The translations under genes and the position numbers were made by a program. DNA of 64,000 nucleotides from Myoxocephalus aenaeus (lineage: Eukaryota > Chordata > Actinopteri > Perciformes > Cottidae). The stretch spans positions 372,501 through 436,500 of the forward strand of contig JBAMJR010000079.1 of assembly GCA_038501785.1 (NCBI GenBank), given 5' to 3'. Under the pieces are notes generated by a model. It worked only from the letters and a program-made list of their open reading frames with translations. It did not search any database and had not been told where the DNA came from. This document shows positions 23,113 through 35,597 of this stretch, piece by piece. How positions within the stretch are numbered: position 1 is the first letter of the stretch; each line of letters starts with the position of its first letter.

Positions 23113-23657
23113 CAGTAAAGGTTCTTCTACATGAGCTGCAGTAAAGGTTCTTCTACATGAGCTGCAGTAAAGGTTCTTCTACATGAGCTGCAGTAAAGGT
23201 TCTTCTGCATGAGCTGCAGTAAAGGTTCTTCTGCATGAGCTGCAGTAAAGGTTCTTCTACATGAGCTGCAGTAAAGGTTCTTCTACATGAGATGCAGTAA
23301 AGGTTCTTCTACATGAGCTACAGTAAAGGTTCTTCTACATGAGCTGCAGTAAAGGTTCTTCTACATGAGCTGCAGTAAAGGTTCTTCTACATGAGCTACA
23401 GTAAAGGTTCTTCTACATGAGCTGCAGTAAAGGTTCTTCTACATGAGCTGCAGTAAAGGTTCTTCTACATGAGCTGCAGTAAAGGTTCTTCTACATGAGC
23501 TGCAGTAAAGGTTCTTCTGCATGAGCTGCAGTAAAGGTTCTTCTACATGAGCTGCAGTAAAGGTTCTTCTACATGAGCTGCAGTAAAGGTTCTTCTGCAT
23601 GAGCTGCAGTAAAGGTTCTTCTACATGAGCTGCAGTAAAGGTTCTTCTACATGAGCT
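23113..23657. repeat. 26-bp minisatellite, about 21 copies
   Basis: Unit ctgcagtaaaggttcttcta + catgag, with single-base variants (tgcatg, agatgc, agctac). Confidence 0.96.
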
Positions 23658-23811
23658 TTACCCAGCATGCAGTTCGGCGGTGTAATTTTATAAATGTACA
23701 ATTATTGGTGTTACAAATTGTTTATGTGTCACAAACTGTTGTGTCGTGATGTTTTTAAAGAGCGTTAGTTGTGGGTTATTAATTAATTAATTGTTGTTAT
23801 GAAGTTTTAAC

Positions 23812-24746
23812 CAGTGGCGGTGCGTCAATAGAGGGCGCTAGGGCGCCGCCCCTCCTAAAATTTTGCGATGAAAAAAAAAAAAGAAGAAAAAAAATATATA
23901 ATATATACTGTCAAAAAACATTATATATCAAATAATTTAAATAAGAAATATACCGTGTTGACGCGCTAAATGTGTGTGGGAGACCGTAAGCCCCTGTCAA
24001 CAACCACTTAAGTTAAATATAATATATCGCCATTCATCATCACTGAGAAAAGCCCCTCCCCTCTCGGGGCGCCGGCCCAATGTGTGTCTATGGAAAGCTA
24101 ACAAACATTTCACCCTCGTGACGGCAAGGACAGCTTCTCATTGGCGGATGAAACGTGAATCTTCGGGCGCACGAATCTGCGCCCTAGCCAATGACATCGT
24201 TTCTTATTGCAACGTGGTTGGACTATTCGTCCAATCAGAGACCTTTATCATTCCCTCACATCCCATATAGCTCCCACGTAGCTACACGAGCAACACAGCT
24301 AGCAGAGCCTTTGATTATGTTAGTATGGCGACTGAAAACTCTGTGGTATCTCTCCGCGAAACACCTTTCAATCCACGATCAGATGTTGACAAGAAGAGGC
24401 TGAAAGAGTTGGGACCCGAACGTCCGGATTTAAATATTCAGCAGCAAAGCAGTGAAGCTACATGCACCAAGCTACATGCTAACCGGAGCTGCTAGCTGGA
24501 GGCTCAGTGTGCAGTGGCTCTGAGCAGCCGAGGAAGCGCCGGCTATGAAGGAAGATGAGCTTGAAGGATTGCTGCAGAGGTGAGTGTCAAAATCAGCAGA
24601 TGCCTGTGTTAGAGTTTAATGTTTTATCTTTCCCACAGCAGAACACATGTTGGACATTGTTAGATTTGGGTGGATATCATATCAGGCTATAACTTTATCT
24701 AAAATACCAATTCAACCCCCAACAAGTTAGAGAGAGCGTGTGCGTG

Positions 24747-24796
<50 letters not shown>

Positions 24797-25319
24797 ATAG
24801 CTACAGCCATCAAGGTGGCTCCTGGCCTTTTGTCTATGTTGCTGAGCCATCAAGACACACAAAACATAGTTTTTTGTCTGTAGTATGAAGCCTGTTTGTA
24901 GTAGATATTTCCCCACAACTTATCTTACTGTCTCTGTCTCTCTCTATATATTTATCTGTAGGTTTGTGACACCATACTTGGACACACCAGGGAACGCTTT
25001 GCCTTCAAAGACCACCTCACCAGTGCCACCTTACTGCAGGGCCCCCAGTTTGAATGCTACGTCAATGTATTCCCTGAAGTTGCTCTGGCCACCACATTGA
25101 ATGTTTCTTAAACCATTCTGCTCTGAACCTCTCATGCCCAAAGTTACAGTTTGTTGATAGTTGTTATTGGACAGTGTTGAGCACTGTGTTTTCTTGAAAT
25201 AAAGCTTTGTTTTTTAGAATATTCTACTCCAAACCTCTTTTCTTCTCATTGTGGAGTGCTATTTAAACCGCGCCGCCCAACTGCGCCCCCCCCCAAAAAA
25301 ATGTCACCAGCCGCCACTG
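23812..25319 (+). mobile_element. Non-autonomous hAT transposon with 8-bp target duplication
   Basis: Starts CAGTGGCGGTGC and ends GCCGCCACTG; both sides carry GTTTTAAC (23804-23811 and 25320-25327), the 8-bp duplication typical of hAT. Inside, 24327 onward encodes MATENSVVSLRETPFNPRSD followed by KKRLKELGPERPDLNIQQQS, the entry to the TTF-type zinc finger of ZMYM1-like hAT transposases. At about 24965-25110 another piece reads CDTILGHTRERFAFKDHLTS and ATLLQGPQFECYVNVFPEVA, from the C-terminal part of the same family. The catalytic centre between them is deleted. A (GT)n tract is at about 24737-24795. Confidence 0.85.
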
Positions 25320-25327
25320 GTTTTAAC

Positions 25328-27991
25328 CATGACTAAAGTTATAACATGACTAAAGTTATAACATGACTAAAGTTACAACATGACTAAAGTTACAACATGA
25401 CTAAAGTTATAACATGACTAAAGTTAGAACCATGACTAAAGCTAGAACATGACTAAAGTTATAACATGACTAAAGTTATAAACATGACTAAAGTTAGAAC
25501 CATGACTAAAGTTACAACATGACTAAAGTTACAACATGACTAAAGTTAGAACCATGACTAAAGCTAGAACATGACTAAAGCTAGAACATGACTAAAGTTA
25601 TAACCATGACTAAAGTTACAACCATGACTAAAGTTACAACATGACTAAAGTTACAACATGACTAAAGTTATAACATGACTAAAGTTACAACATGACTAAA
25701 GTTAGAACCATGACTAAAGTTAGAACCATGACTAAAGTTAGAACCATGACTAAAGCTAGAACCATGACTAAAGCTAGAACATGACTAAAGTTAGAACATG
25801 ACTAAAGTTACAACATGACTAAAGTTAGAACAACATGACTAAAGTTAGAACCATGACTAAAGTTAGAACCATGACTAAAGTTAGAACCATGACTAAAGTT
25901 AGAACCCATGACTAAAGTTAGAACCATGACTAAAGTTAGAACCATGACTAAAGTTAGAACCCATGACTAAAGTTAGAACATGACTAAAGTTAGAACCATG
26001 ACTAAAGTTATAACCATGACTAAAGTTATAACCATGACTAAAGTTAGAAACATGACTAAAGTTAGAACCCATGACTAAAGTTAGAACCCATGACTAAAGT
26101 TAGAACCATGACTAAAGTTAGAACATGACTAAAGTTAGAACCATGACTAAAGTTAGAACCATGACTAAAGTTAGAACCCATGACTAAAGTTAGAACCATG
26201 ACTAAAGTTATAACATGACTAAAGTTACAACATGACTAAAGTTATAACATGACTAAAGTTAGAACCATGACTAAAGTTAGAACCATGACTAAAGTTAGAA
26301 CCATGACTAAAGTTAGAACCATGACTAAAGCTAGAACCATGACTAAAGCTAGAACATGACTAAAGTTAGAACATGACTAAAGTTACAACATGACTAAAGT
26401 TAGAACAACATGACTAAAGTTAGAACCATGACTAAAGTTAGAACCATGACTAAAGTTAGAACCATGACTAAAGTTAGAACCATGACTAAAGTTAGAACCA
26501 TGACTAAAGTTAGAACCCATGACTAAAGTTAGAACCATGACTAAAGTTAGAACCCATGACTAAAGTTAGAACCCATGACTAAAGTTAGAACATGACTAAA
26601 GTTAGAACCATGACTAAAGTTAGAACATGACTAAAGTTAGAACCATGACTAAAGTTATAACCATGACTAAAGTTAGAAACATGACTAAAGTTAGAACCCA
26701 TGACTAAAGTTAGAACCATGACTAAAGTTAGAACATGACTAAAGTTAGAACCATGACTAAAGTTAGAACCATGACTAAAGTTAGAACCATGACTAAGGTT
26801 AGAAACATGACTAAAGTTAGAACCCATGACTAAAGTTAGAACCATGACTAAAGTTAGAACCATGACTAAAGTTAGAACCATGACTAAAGTTAGAACCATG
26901 ACTAAAGTTAGAAACCATGACTAAAGTTAGAACCATGACTAAAGTTAGAACCCATGACTAAAGTTAGAACATGACTAAAGTTAGAACATGACTAAAGTTA
27001 GAACCATGACTAAAGTTAGAACATGACTAAAGTTAGAACATGACTAAAGTTAGAACCATGACTAAAGTTAGAACCATGACTAAAGTTAGAACCCATGACT
27101 AAAGTTAGAAAATGACTAAAGTTAGAACATGACTAAAGTTAGAACCATGACTAAAGTTAGAACATGACTAAAGTTAGAACCATGACTAAGGTTAGAAACA
27201 TGACTAAAGTTAGAACATGACTAAAGTTAGAACCATGACTAAGGTTAGAAACATGACTAAAGTTAGAACCCATGACTAAAGTTATAACCATGACTAAAGT
27301 TAGAACCATGACTAAAGTTAGAACATGACTAAAGTTAGAACCATGACTAAAGTTAGAACATGACTAAAGTTAGAACCATGACTAAAGTTAGAACATGACT
27401 AAAGTTAGAACATGACTAAAGTTAGAACCATGACTAAAGTTAGAACCATGACTAAAGTTATAACATGACTAAAGTTATAACATGACTAAAGTTACAACAT
27501 GACTAAAGTTAGAACCATGACTAAAGTTATAACATGACTAAAGTTATAACATGACTAAAGTTATAACATGACTAAAGTTACAACATGACTAAAGTTATAA
27601 CATGACTAAAGTTAGAACCATGACTAAAGTTAGAACCATGACTAAAGTTAGAACCATGACTAAAGTTATAACATGACTAAAGTTATAACATGACTAAAGT
27701 TATAACATGACTAAAGTTACAACATGACTAAAGTTAGAACCATGACTAAAGTTAGAACCATGACTAAAGTTATAACATGACTAAAGTTATAACATGACTA
27801 AAGTTATAACATGACTAAGGTTAGAACCATGACTAAAGTTAGAACATGACTAAAGTTAGAACCATGACTAAAGTTAGAACATGACTAAAGTTAGAACATG
27901 ACTAAAGTTAGAACCATGACTAAGGTTAGAACCATGACTAAAGTTAGAACCATGACTAAGGTTAGAACCATGACTAAAGTTAGAACCCATG
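25328..27991. repeat. 17-20-bp minisatellite, about 145 copies
   Basis: Unit (c)catgactaaagttagaac with g/t/c variants at one position (ttagaa, ttataa, ttacaa) and 1-2-bp length changes. The array begins exactly at the right flank of the hAT insertion; a catgacta-like start is absent on the left side. Confidence 0.95.
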
Positions 27992-28029
27992 ACAGTAAGT
28001 AGCTCAGACCGCTGTCTGCTGAAGAGCAA

Positions 28030-28127
28030 CAACAGTCATTACGGCTATGCACCGGTATGACGGGATATGAAACATTCATACCGTATGGACATTTGGAACC
28101 GGTTCAACCGGTATACCGCCCAGCCCT
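28030..28127. mobile_element. hAT-type terminal fragment
   Basis: Read in reverse from 28127: AGGGCTGGGCGGTATACCGG then ttgaaccggttcc, a hAT-like end common in fish. The other end was not identified. Confidence 0.4.
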
Positions 28128-29433
28128 ATGTGTAATGTTGTGGTCAAAAAATCATATTAGTTCAAATAAATTCATTGCATCTGAGTTCATACAAACATTA
28201 CAAATACGTTTAAATAATGAATATGTTGTAAGTTCAATACAAAGAATGGAGTTAGTACTAGTCATGTATTTACTTAAGTATACCTAACAATAAATACTTG
28301 AGTTAGGAGTACTCCATTTAAGCATTTTTTTTTCCACTAAAAGGATTTGAATGGTTTAAATGGTTCAATCGGTTTCCTTAAACTATTTGAGTTGACTTTA
28401 CTCGTCAGGTTTTCCGGTGCACAATGAGCCAGGCCAGGTCAGCAGTATGGACATGAGGGACCAGGGCTCAGTGTCTAGAAAACCACTACAGCAGAACTGC
28501 TGACGGGCCCGTCCCTGCTAGGTTTACGTCCGTCTGACGGAGTCCTGCCATGAAGTCCGGCCGCTGATGACAGCACAGAGCTGTGGCTACGCTCACCACC
28601 AGTAGCAGCCAGTTAGAGACAGCCACGGTATAATAACAACATGTAAAGGAAACATGCGTTACACACAGATCATCCCCTAAAGCTCTATTAACTGAGCTAA
28701 AGGGACGGAGTACGCATCTACAGGCACCACGGTGCCAGCAGAGGAACACAGGACTGAGGAACATGCTGGACCTCAACAGAGCAGTGAATACCACCGACTC
28801 AGTCACAACGCTCTGGTTTCAGCAAAGCTAAAATAGACCTCTACCTCCAGCTGTCTGCTGGGATCATTTCCTTCTCGTGACCACATGACGGACTCATGAA
28901 ACCCTCGTGCTGCTGATTACATCCCAGTGGACAGACTTCAGTGACAGGTAGCATATAGAAACTGCTTTGAGAGGGTTGGTTGTTACGTCCTGCTTTTCTT
29001 TTAACCCTAAATCATAAATCGTCCAACTCAGCTGAAATTAAGCATGTATATCAAACAACTCCTTTATGACAACAAGAACCATTATGTTGACAGCAAAACC
29101 ACTCTGTTGCACAATGTACCTTACCTCCTGTAGGCCTTTATGAAAACACACAACTCCAGCAGTCCTTTGAGCAACCGGCTGGCCAGGATTACCACAAATA
29201 GGTAGGCAGAGTCAATGTGTGTAGTCAACCCCTAATCCACTGGTAACGGGTCTAATCTTTTACAAACCATCAATACTCCTGAGAGCCTGCGTCCTGCCAG
29301 CAGAGGTCCACGTGGGATGTGATCCAGACCGACGGTTTCCCATCAGAGCAGAGCTTGATGAAAAGATACCGGAGGAGAGGAGGAGTTTAAACAGAAGTCA
29401 CCTCCTCTCTGGGCGGAAAGCTGCTGTTTCCTC
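28128..29433. other. LBR intron 1 segment, no feature recognised
   Basis: Unique-looking sequence with scattered short open frames on both strands. The minus-strand frame at 28486-28806 has no recognisable family or splice context. Confidence 0.6.
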
Positions 29434-31660
29434 CACCTGTATGAAGCTGTGACATCATCATGAGCACTAAGGTGTAGCAGAGACTATAACACCTGTATGA
29501 AGCTGTGACATCACCATGAGCACTAAGGTGTAACAGAGACTATAACACCTGTATGAAGCTGTGACATCACCATGAGCACTAAGGTGTAACAGAGACTATA
29601 ACACCTGTATGAAGCTGTGACATCACCATGAGCACTAAGGTGTAGTAGAGACTATAACACCTGTATGAAGCTGTGACATCATCATGAGCACTAAGGTGTA
29701 ACAGAGACTATAACACCTGTATGAAGCTGTGACATCACCATGAGCACTAAGGTGTAGCAGAGACTATAACACCTGTATGAAGCTGTGACATCATCATGAG
29801 CACTAAGGTGTAGCAGAGACTATAACACCTGTATGAAGCTGTGACATCATCATGAGCACTAAGGTGTAGCAGAGACTATAACACCTGTATGAAGCTGTGA
29901 CATCATCATGAGCACTAAGGTGTAGCAGAGACTATAACACCTGTATGAAGCTGTGACATCATCATGAGCACTAAGGTGTAACAGAGACTATAACACCTGT
30001 ATGAAGCTGTGACATCATCATGAGCACTAAGGTGTAACAGAGACTATAACACCTGTATGAAGCTGTGACATCATCATGAGCACTAAGGTGTAGCAGAGAC
30101 TATAACACCTGTATGAAGCTGTGACATCATCATGAGCACTAAGGTGTAGCAGAGACTATAACACCTGTATGAAGCTGTGACATCATCATGAGCACTAAGG
30201 TGTAACAGAGACTATAACACCTGTATGAAGCTGTGACATCATCATGAGCACTAAGGTGTAACAGAGACTATAACACCTGTATGAAGCTGTGACATCATCA
30301 TGAGCACTAAGGTGTAGCAGAGACTATAACACCTGTATGAAGCTGTGACATCATCATGAGCACTAAGGTGTAGCAGAGACTATAACACCTGTATGAAGCT
30401 GTGACATCATCATGAGCACTAAGGTGTAGCAGAGACTATAACACCTGTATGAAGCTGTGACATCATCATGAGCACTAAGGTGTAGCAGAGACTATAACAC
30501 CTGTATGAAGCTGTGACATCATCATGAGCACTAAGGTGTAGCAGAGACTATAACACCTGTATGAAGCTGTGACATCATCATGAGCACTAAGGTGTAGCAG
30601 AGACTATAACACCTGTATGAAGCTGTGACATCATCATGAGCACTAAGGTGTAACAGAGACTATAACACCTGTATGAAGCTGTGACATCATCATGAGCACT
30701 AAGGTGTAGCAGAGACTATAACACCTGTATGAAGCTGTGACATCACCATGAGCACTAAGGTGTAACAGAGACTATAACACCTGTATGAAGCTGTGACATC
30801 ATCATGAGCACTAAGGTGTAGCAGAGACTATAACACCTGTATGAAGCTGTGACATCACCATGAGCACTAAGGTGTAGCAGAGACTATAACACCTGTATGA
30901 AGCTGTGACATCATCATGAGCACTAAGGTGTAGCAGAGACTATAACACCTGTATGAAGCTGTGACATCATCATGAGCACTAAGGTGTAGCAGAGACTATA
31001 ACACCTGTATGAAGCTGTGACATCATCATGAGCACTAAGGTGTAGCAGAGACTATAACACCTGTATGAAGCTGTGACATCATCATGAGCACTAAGGTGTA
31101 GCAGAGACTATAACACCTGTATGAAGCTGTGACATCATCATGAGCACTAAGGTGTAGCAGAGACTATAACACCTGTATGAAGCTGTGACATCATCATGAG
31201 CACTAAGGTGTAACAGAGACTATAACACCTGTATGAAGCTGTGACATCATCATGAGCACTAAGGTGTAGCAGAGACTATAACACCTGTATGAAGCTGTGA
31301 CATCATCATGAGCACTAAGGTGTAGTAGAGACTATAACACCTGTATGAAGCTGTGACATCATCATGAGCACTAAGGTGTAGCAGAGACTATAACACCTGT
31401 ATGAAGCTGTGACATCATCATGAGCACTAAGGTGTAGCAGAGACTATAACACCTGTATGAAGCTGTGACATCATCATGAGCACTAAGGTGTAGCAGAGAC
31501 TATAACACCTGTATGAAGCTGTGACATCATCATGAGCACTAAGGTGTAACAGAGACTATAACACCTGTATGAAGCTGTGACATCATCATGAGCACTAAGG
31601 TGTAACAGACTATAACACCTGTATGAAGCTGTGACATCATCATGAGCACTAAGGTGTAAC
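29434..31660. repeat. 56-bp minisatellite, about 40 copies
   Basis: Unit cacctgtatgaagctgtgac + atcatcatgagcactaaggt + gtagcagagactataa. Copies differ mainly at catcatc/catcacc and tagcag/taacag. The unit contains an ATF/CRE-like TGACATCA. It ends about 20 bp before a perfect CRE at 31684. Confidence 0.96.
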
Positions 31661-31683
31661 ACCACCACTCTTCAGTAGTGACG

Positions 31684-31691
31684 TGACGTCA
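31684..31691. promoter_or_regulatory. Perfect CRE (TGACGTCA)
   Basis: Palindromic CREB/ATF site in the CpG-richer stretch about 0.9 kb inside LBR intron 1. Confidence 0.45.
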
Positions 31692-31807
31692 CCGGACCTG
31701 TTGCGTTAACGTTAGCTAGTTAGCTAAGACGGCTAATGCTGCCGGAGGGACAGGAGGGAGGTGTTACGGTGCATCAGGCGGCCGTGTTATCTGGAGACCT
31801 TTCGGCT

Positions 31808-32019
31808 GAACGCGTCCGTTGTTGTCGTAGTTACGAAGGAAAGAGAAAGCTTAACTAGCGGTCCTCATGAATGAGCTGTTTTTTTTACGGTGTAAAACCC
31901 TCTCATGTGCATAATAATATATCATATACACATTAAAAAAGTGGCATTCACGAGGGCAGCTACGTGTTTTCTTCATATTATAACAGCTGTCTGTAACTAC
32001 GACAACAACGGACGCGTTC
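31808..32019. repeat. 27-bp perfect inverted repeat with 158-base spacer
   Basis: Arms 31808-31834 and 31993-32019 (gaacgcgtccgttgttgtcg core) are perfectly complementary. They flank an AT-richer spacer. Confidence 0.9.
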
Positions 32020-32210
32020 GGAGGAAAGTCGCCAGTTAACACGGTCGCTTATTAAACCGCAACACCGGTGAGGAAAACAAACGCACCCGTCAGGAGCATG
32101 AACCCCTGAACATGTGTGAACAAGTTCTACTAAACTCCCGTCAGAGACCAGGGAAAGTCTTTAAACACGGGGGTACGTCCATGTGACCGGAAACCCGACT
32201 GGGCTCTTTT

Positions 32211-32214
<4 letters not shown>

Positions 32215-32254
<40 letters not shown>
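32215..32254. repeat. (AT)n microsatellite
   Basis: About 18 TA dinucleotides. Similar (TA)n runs are at 33440-33456 and 33515-33550. Confidence 0.95.
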
Positions 32255-32258
<4 letters not shown>

Positions 32259-32574
32259 ATGAAGTTAGATACGTTATTATCTTTGACAGAGCGGGCTCAG
32301 TCTAATTTCTGGCCCACACATGGATGCGTGTGTATAATGTAGAAACGCCAGAGTCCGTTACAGTGAACGTGCTGCTGCAGAACTACACGCTTTACGAACA
32401 CAACTGTGAACCTCCTTCAGAGGACTGACCGCTCATAAGCAGCCTGAGGGCGGTTTACTTGAACCAGTGAAGAGGTAACATTCCAGGAACTAGTCGGAGC
32501 CCGGTCTCCGTTAACTCTGCTAACCCAACGTCCCAACAAAGAGCAACGCACAGGGACCATCACAGCCGAAGCAT

Positions 32575-32840
32575 TGCGCAGGCGCACCTACCTTGTTACT
32601 GTGAGAGTAATTCCAGTGATAAAAGTGATAAAATAATCCTTTCCGAGACGAGGAAAATAAAAAATTAAGATTTATATTTTAAAAACGGTTTGACGTCGCG
32701 CTCTTCTCCCTCCCTCTCTGGGCACAACCCACCAGTGACCAGGAAGGCGCGAACTCTGCTGATTGGCGGGCTCAGCGTGCATTTCAAACGGCTCTGCGTT
32801 CTGATTGGTTCTCAGTGGATCTGAACTGAGCAGGGATTGG
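32575..32840 (-). promoter_or_regulatory. LBR: Probable LBR promoter: triple CCAAT, CHR-like, E2F-like and NRF1 motifs
   Basis: Read on the minus strand the block contains CCAAT at 32840-32836, 32808-32804 and 32766-32762, a TTTGAA (CHR-like) at 32788-32783, TTCGCGCC (E2F-like) at 32753-32746 and the palindrome TGCGCAGGCGCA (NRF1-like) at 32586-32575. No TATA box is obvious. Two of the CCAAT boxes are 32 bp apart, the spacing typical of NF-Y-driven G2/M promoters. Mammalian LBR is a G2/M-phase gene, so the arrangement fits; activity is inferred, not shown. Confidence 0.6.
32592..32700 (-). other. LBR: Probable LBR exon 1 (5' UTR); right limit approximate
   Basis: On the minus strand a strong donor, AACAAG|GTAGGT, follows base 32592, just downstream of a promoter-like block and upstream of a 14-kb intron that ends at the start-codon exon. 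No ATG-led coding sequence is needed here because exon 2 carries the start. The transcription start is not visible; 32700 is only a guess from the promoter elements. Confidence 0.4.
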
Positions 32841-32934
32841 TTCTGGCAGCGGTCACGACTACTTTGTTTACTGGTGTCAAATTACCGCCAGACAAAACGG
32901 TAGAAGTAGTAAAACCACATTAAACACTATATCA

Positions 32935-33345
32935 GATAATAACACTTTTGTTGCTCTGATTTTACTAACAATAACAATAACAATAATAATGATTTTACTA
33001 AATGTTCCTAACAATAACAATACTAATAATAATTTTACTAAATGTTCCTAACAATAACAACAATAATAATAATAATGATTTTACTAAATGTTCCTAACAA
33101 TAATAATAATGATTTTACTAAATGTTCCTAACAATAATAATAATGATTTTACTAAATGTTCCTAACAATAATAATAATGATTTTACTAAATGGTCCTAAC
33201 AATAATAATAATAATAATAATAATTTTACTAAATGTTCCTAACAATAATAATAATAATGATTTTACTAAATGTTCCTAACAATAATAATGATTTTACTAA
33301 ATGTTCCTAACAATAATAATGATTTTACTAAATGTTCCTAACAAA
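32935..33345. repeat. Tandem repeat of taaatgttcctaacaataat type, about 9-10 copies
   Basis: Units of 30-45 bp, gattttactaaatgttccta + acaataata, whose length varies with the internal (AAT)n. Upstream of the LBR promoter block. Confidence 0.9.
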
Positions 33346-33509
33346 AACACAGCTATAGTGGAACATAATTCAGAAATTACCATAATGTAATAATAAAATA
33401 TAATCCTGACCTTTCTAAAGTAAGATAAGTTCATATTTATATATATATATATATATTTTAAGTGTTTAATACACTGTCTGTTCAAATGCTTATGAATATA
33501 CATATATAG

Positions 33510-33551
<42 letters not shown>

Positions 33552-33659
33552 CTACGCCCCCAAAAATATGAATATGAAATATATCCACCCTGTGTGGTGG
33601 TTAGGGTTAGTCACTGCTGCTCAGACGCAACACAGGAAGAGGAGAAGACAACATGGACG

Positions 33660-34248
33660 ACGTCTCCTTGTCTCCTGCTGGGTGTTTCCTGTCTCCTTGT
33701 CTCCTGCTGGGTGTTTCCTGTCTCCTTGTCCTCCTGCAGCTCGGGTGTTTCCTGTCTCCTTGTCTCCTGCTGGGTGTTTCCTGTCTCCTTGTCTCCTGCT
33801 GGGTGTTTCCTGTCTCCTTGTCTCCTGCTGGGTGTTTCCTGTCTCCTTGTCTCCTGCTGGGTGTTTCCTGTCTCCTTGTCCTCCTGCAGCTCGGGTGTTT
33901 CCTGTCTCCTTGTCTCCTGCTGGGTGTTTCCTGTCTCCTTGTCTCCTGCTGGGTGTTTCCTGTCTCCTTGTCTCCTGCTGGGTGTTTCCTGTCTCCTTGT
34001 CCTCCTGCAGCTCGGGTGTTTCCTGTCTCCTTGTCTCCTGCTGGGTGTTTCCTGTCTCCTTGTCTCCTGCTGGGTGTTTCCTGTCTCCTTGTCTCCTGCT
34101 GGGTGTTTCCTGTCTCCTTGTCTCCTGCTGGGTGTTTCCTGTCTCCTTGTCCTCCTGCAGCTCGGGTGTTTCCTGTCTCCTTGTCTCCTGCTGGGTGTTT
34201 CCTGTCTCCTTGTCTCCTGCTGGGTGTTTCCTGTCTCCTTGTCCTCAG
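33660..34248. repeat. 29-bp minisatellite, about 20 copies
   Basis: Unit cttgtctcctgctgggtgtt + tcctgtctc with a longer variant (gtcctcctgcagctcgggtg) every fourth or fifth unit. All three plus-strand frames stay open through it (205-253 codons), a consequence of unit composition. Confidence 0.95.
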
Positions 34249-34516
34249 ACGAACCGCCAGGCCTCTCTAAGCCCCGCCCACAGGAAGCTCTTTCTTTTTA
34301 AGAAAGCAGTGAAGCAGGAAGTGTTTTAAAACTGAAACAGACTTCGTCCTGCAGAGCGGACGGAAGAATACACGTCAACACTTTTCATATTATTAGTAAT
34401 ATAGTAATTATATTATTAGTAAAGACAGTTTATAGAACGAGAGAAGGAAATACATAACGGTTTGTTTCTTTGCACAAATCCAAACGTACGACGTCAAAGC
34501 CTTGAATACTTTAGCG

Positions 34517-35487
34517 CAGTGGTTCTCAACTGGTCTGGCTCCGGGACCCACCATCACCCTGAATGACAAGCCGTGACCCAAATCGAGGAACATTCTCAAC
34601 TTCTCCAATGTATTTAATGAAAAGATGGTGCAGTGTGAACCTGAGATAGTACAGAATATGTATGCTAACACAAAAACAAGTTTAATAACCAAAACGAGCA
34701 GCTGGTGTTGATGATAGAGAGGGAACTATTCCCTTTTACACTCAATTAGCTGCATTTTAATTAAAAACCTAAAACTGCATCTTCAGGACACGAGGTATTA
34801 CAACATATATAACAATTCAGAATCTTCAGCTATTTTTAAACAGACGCAACAGCTTTCATGCACAAACAGTCCAACACTAAGAAGAAGTTTCAAAAAGACT
34901 GAAATGACCTAACTTTAACTGAGAACACACACTCACCGAATCTATGACCAACACTTTACTGTGGAACACGTCACTGTGTTGAGGAGCAGCTTTTCCACTA
35001 ACTCAAAATAAATTAAACAAAAGTGGAATTCAAAAGGATTCATATATACAACATTAACTTCTCTTGTGATTACCTCATCAGTAAATACTGAAAAACATTG
35101 TGCTTTACAGAAAATTAAGCAGCACTCAATTCTCCTCCCAACCCCAGAGTGTTTTCCTGTCATGCAGGCAGCGCCATCAGTTGTCAATGTTATATTCAGT
35201 AGGCTGTTTCATTTAATTATCCTAAAAACCCAGAGTCTCCCCATATCAGGATGGTTTGACCCAACCTGGCCCACGCTGCTGAAAACATGGAGGGACAAGT
35301 GCAAAACCAGTTGAAACCAGAGCCGGCAAAATAACGACACTCCGCTGCATAAAAAAGTCCTTTCAAAATAAAACCACAGGATGAAAAAAAAAAAAGAAGA
35401 GATTTTTCTTTCTTTTTTTTTTTCTCCAGGCAACTGAAAATGCGACCCACTGAAAACGGGTCGCGACCCACCAGTTGAGAATCACTG
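34517..35487 (-). mobile_element. Non-autonomous hAT (Charlie/ZBED-like) transposon
   Basis: Termini CAGTGGTTCTCAACTGG (34517) and its near-inverse ending at 35487 (CCAGTTGAGAATCACTG). Flanks ctttagcg and ctttaaac are a degraded 8-bp duplication. Sub-terminal gacccac motifs occur at both ends. On the minus strand near 35180-35090 the peptide LTTDGAACMTGKHSGVGRRI matches the TDGA..M.GK..G block of hAT transposases related to ZBED5/GTF2IRD2. Only this portion survives. Confidence 0.82.
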
Positions 35488-35597
35488 CTTTAAACCTTTA
35501 AGACAATGAAGCAGCTGGAGCTTCTCTATGGTTTTAATATCTAACAATATTACCAAGTAGAGAAGTGGAGGAGGAAGTGAGCCTCTCTCTGGGCCCG

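Noticed and set aside
28486..28806. 106-codon minus frame in LBR intron 1
   Set aside because: No recognisable domain, no acceptor/donor pair of matching phase, and no place for it in the LBR protein.
33568..34329. Three overlapping cysteine-rich frames (SPAGCFLSPCLL) that look like a secreted Cys-rich protein
   Set aside because: All three frames of a 29-bp repeat are open. No signal peptide or conserved end, and the sequence is upstream of the LBR promoter.
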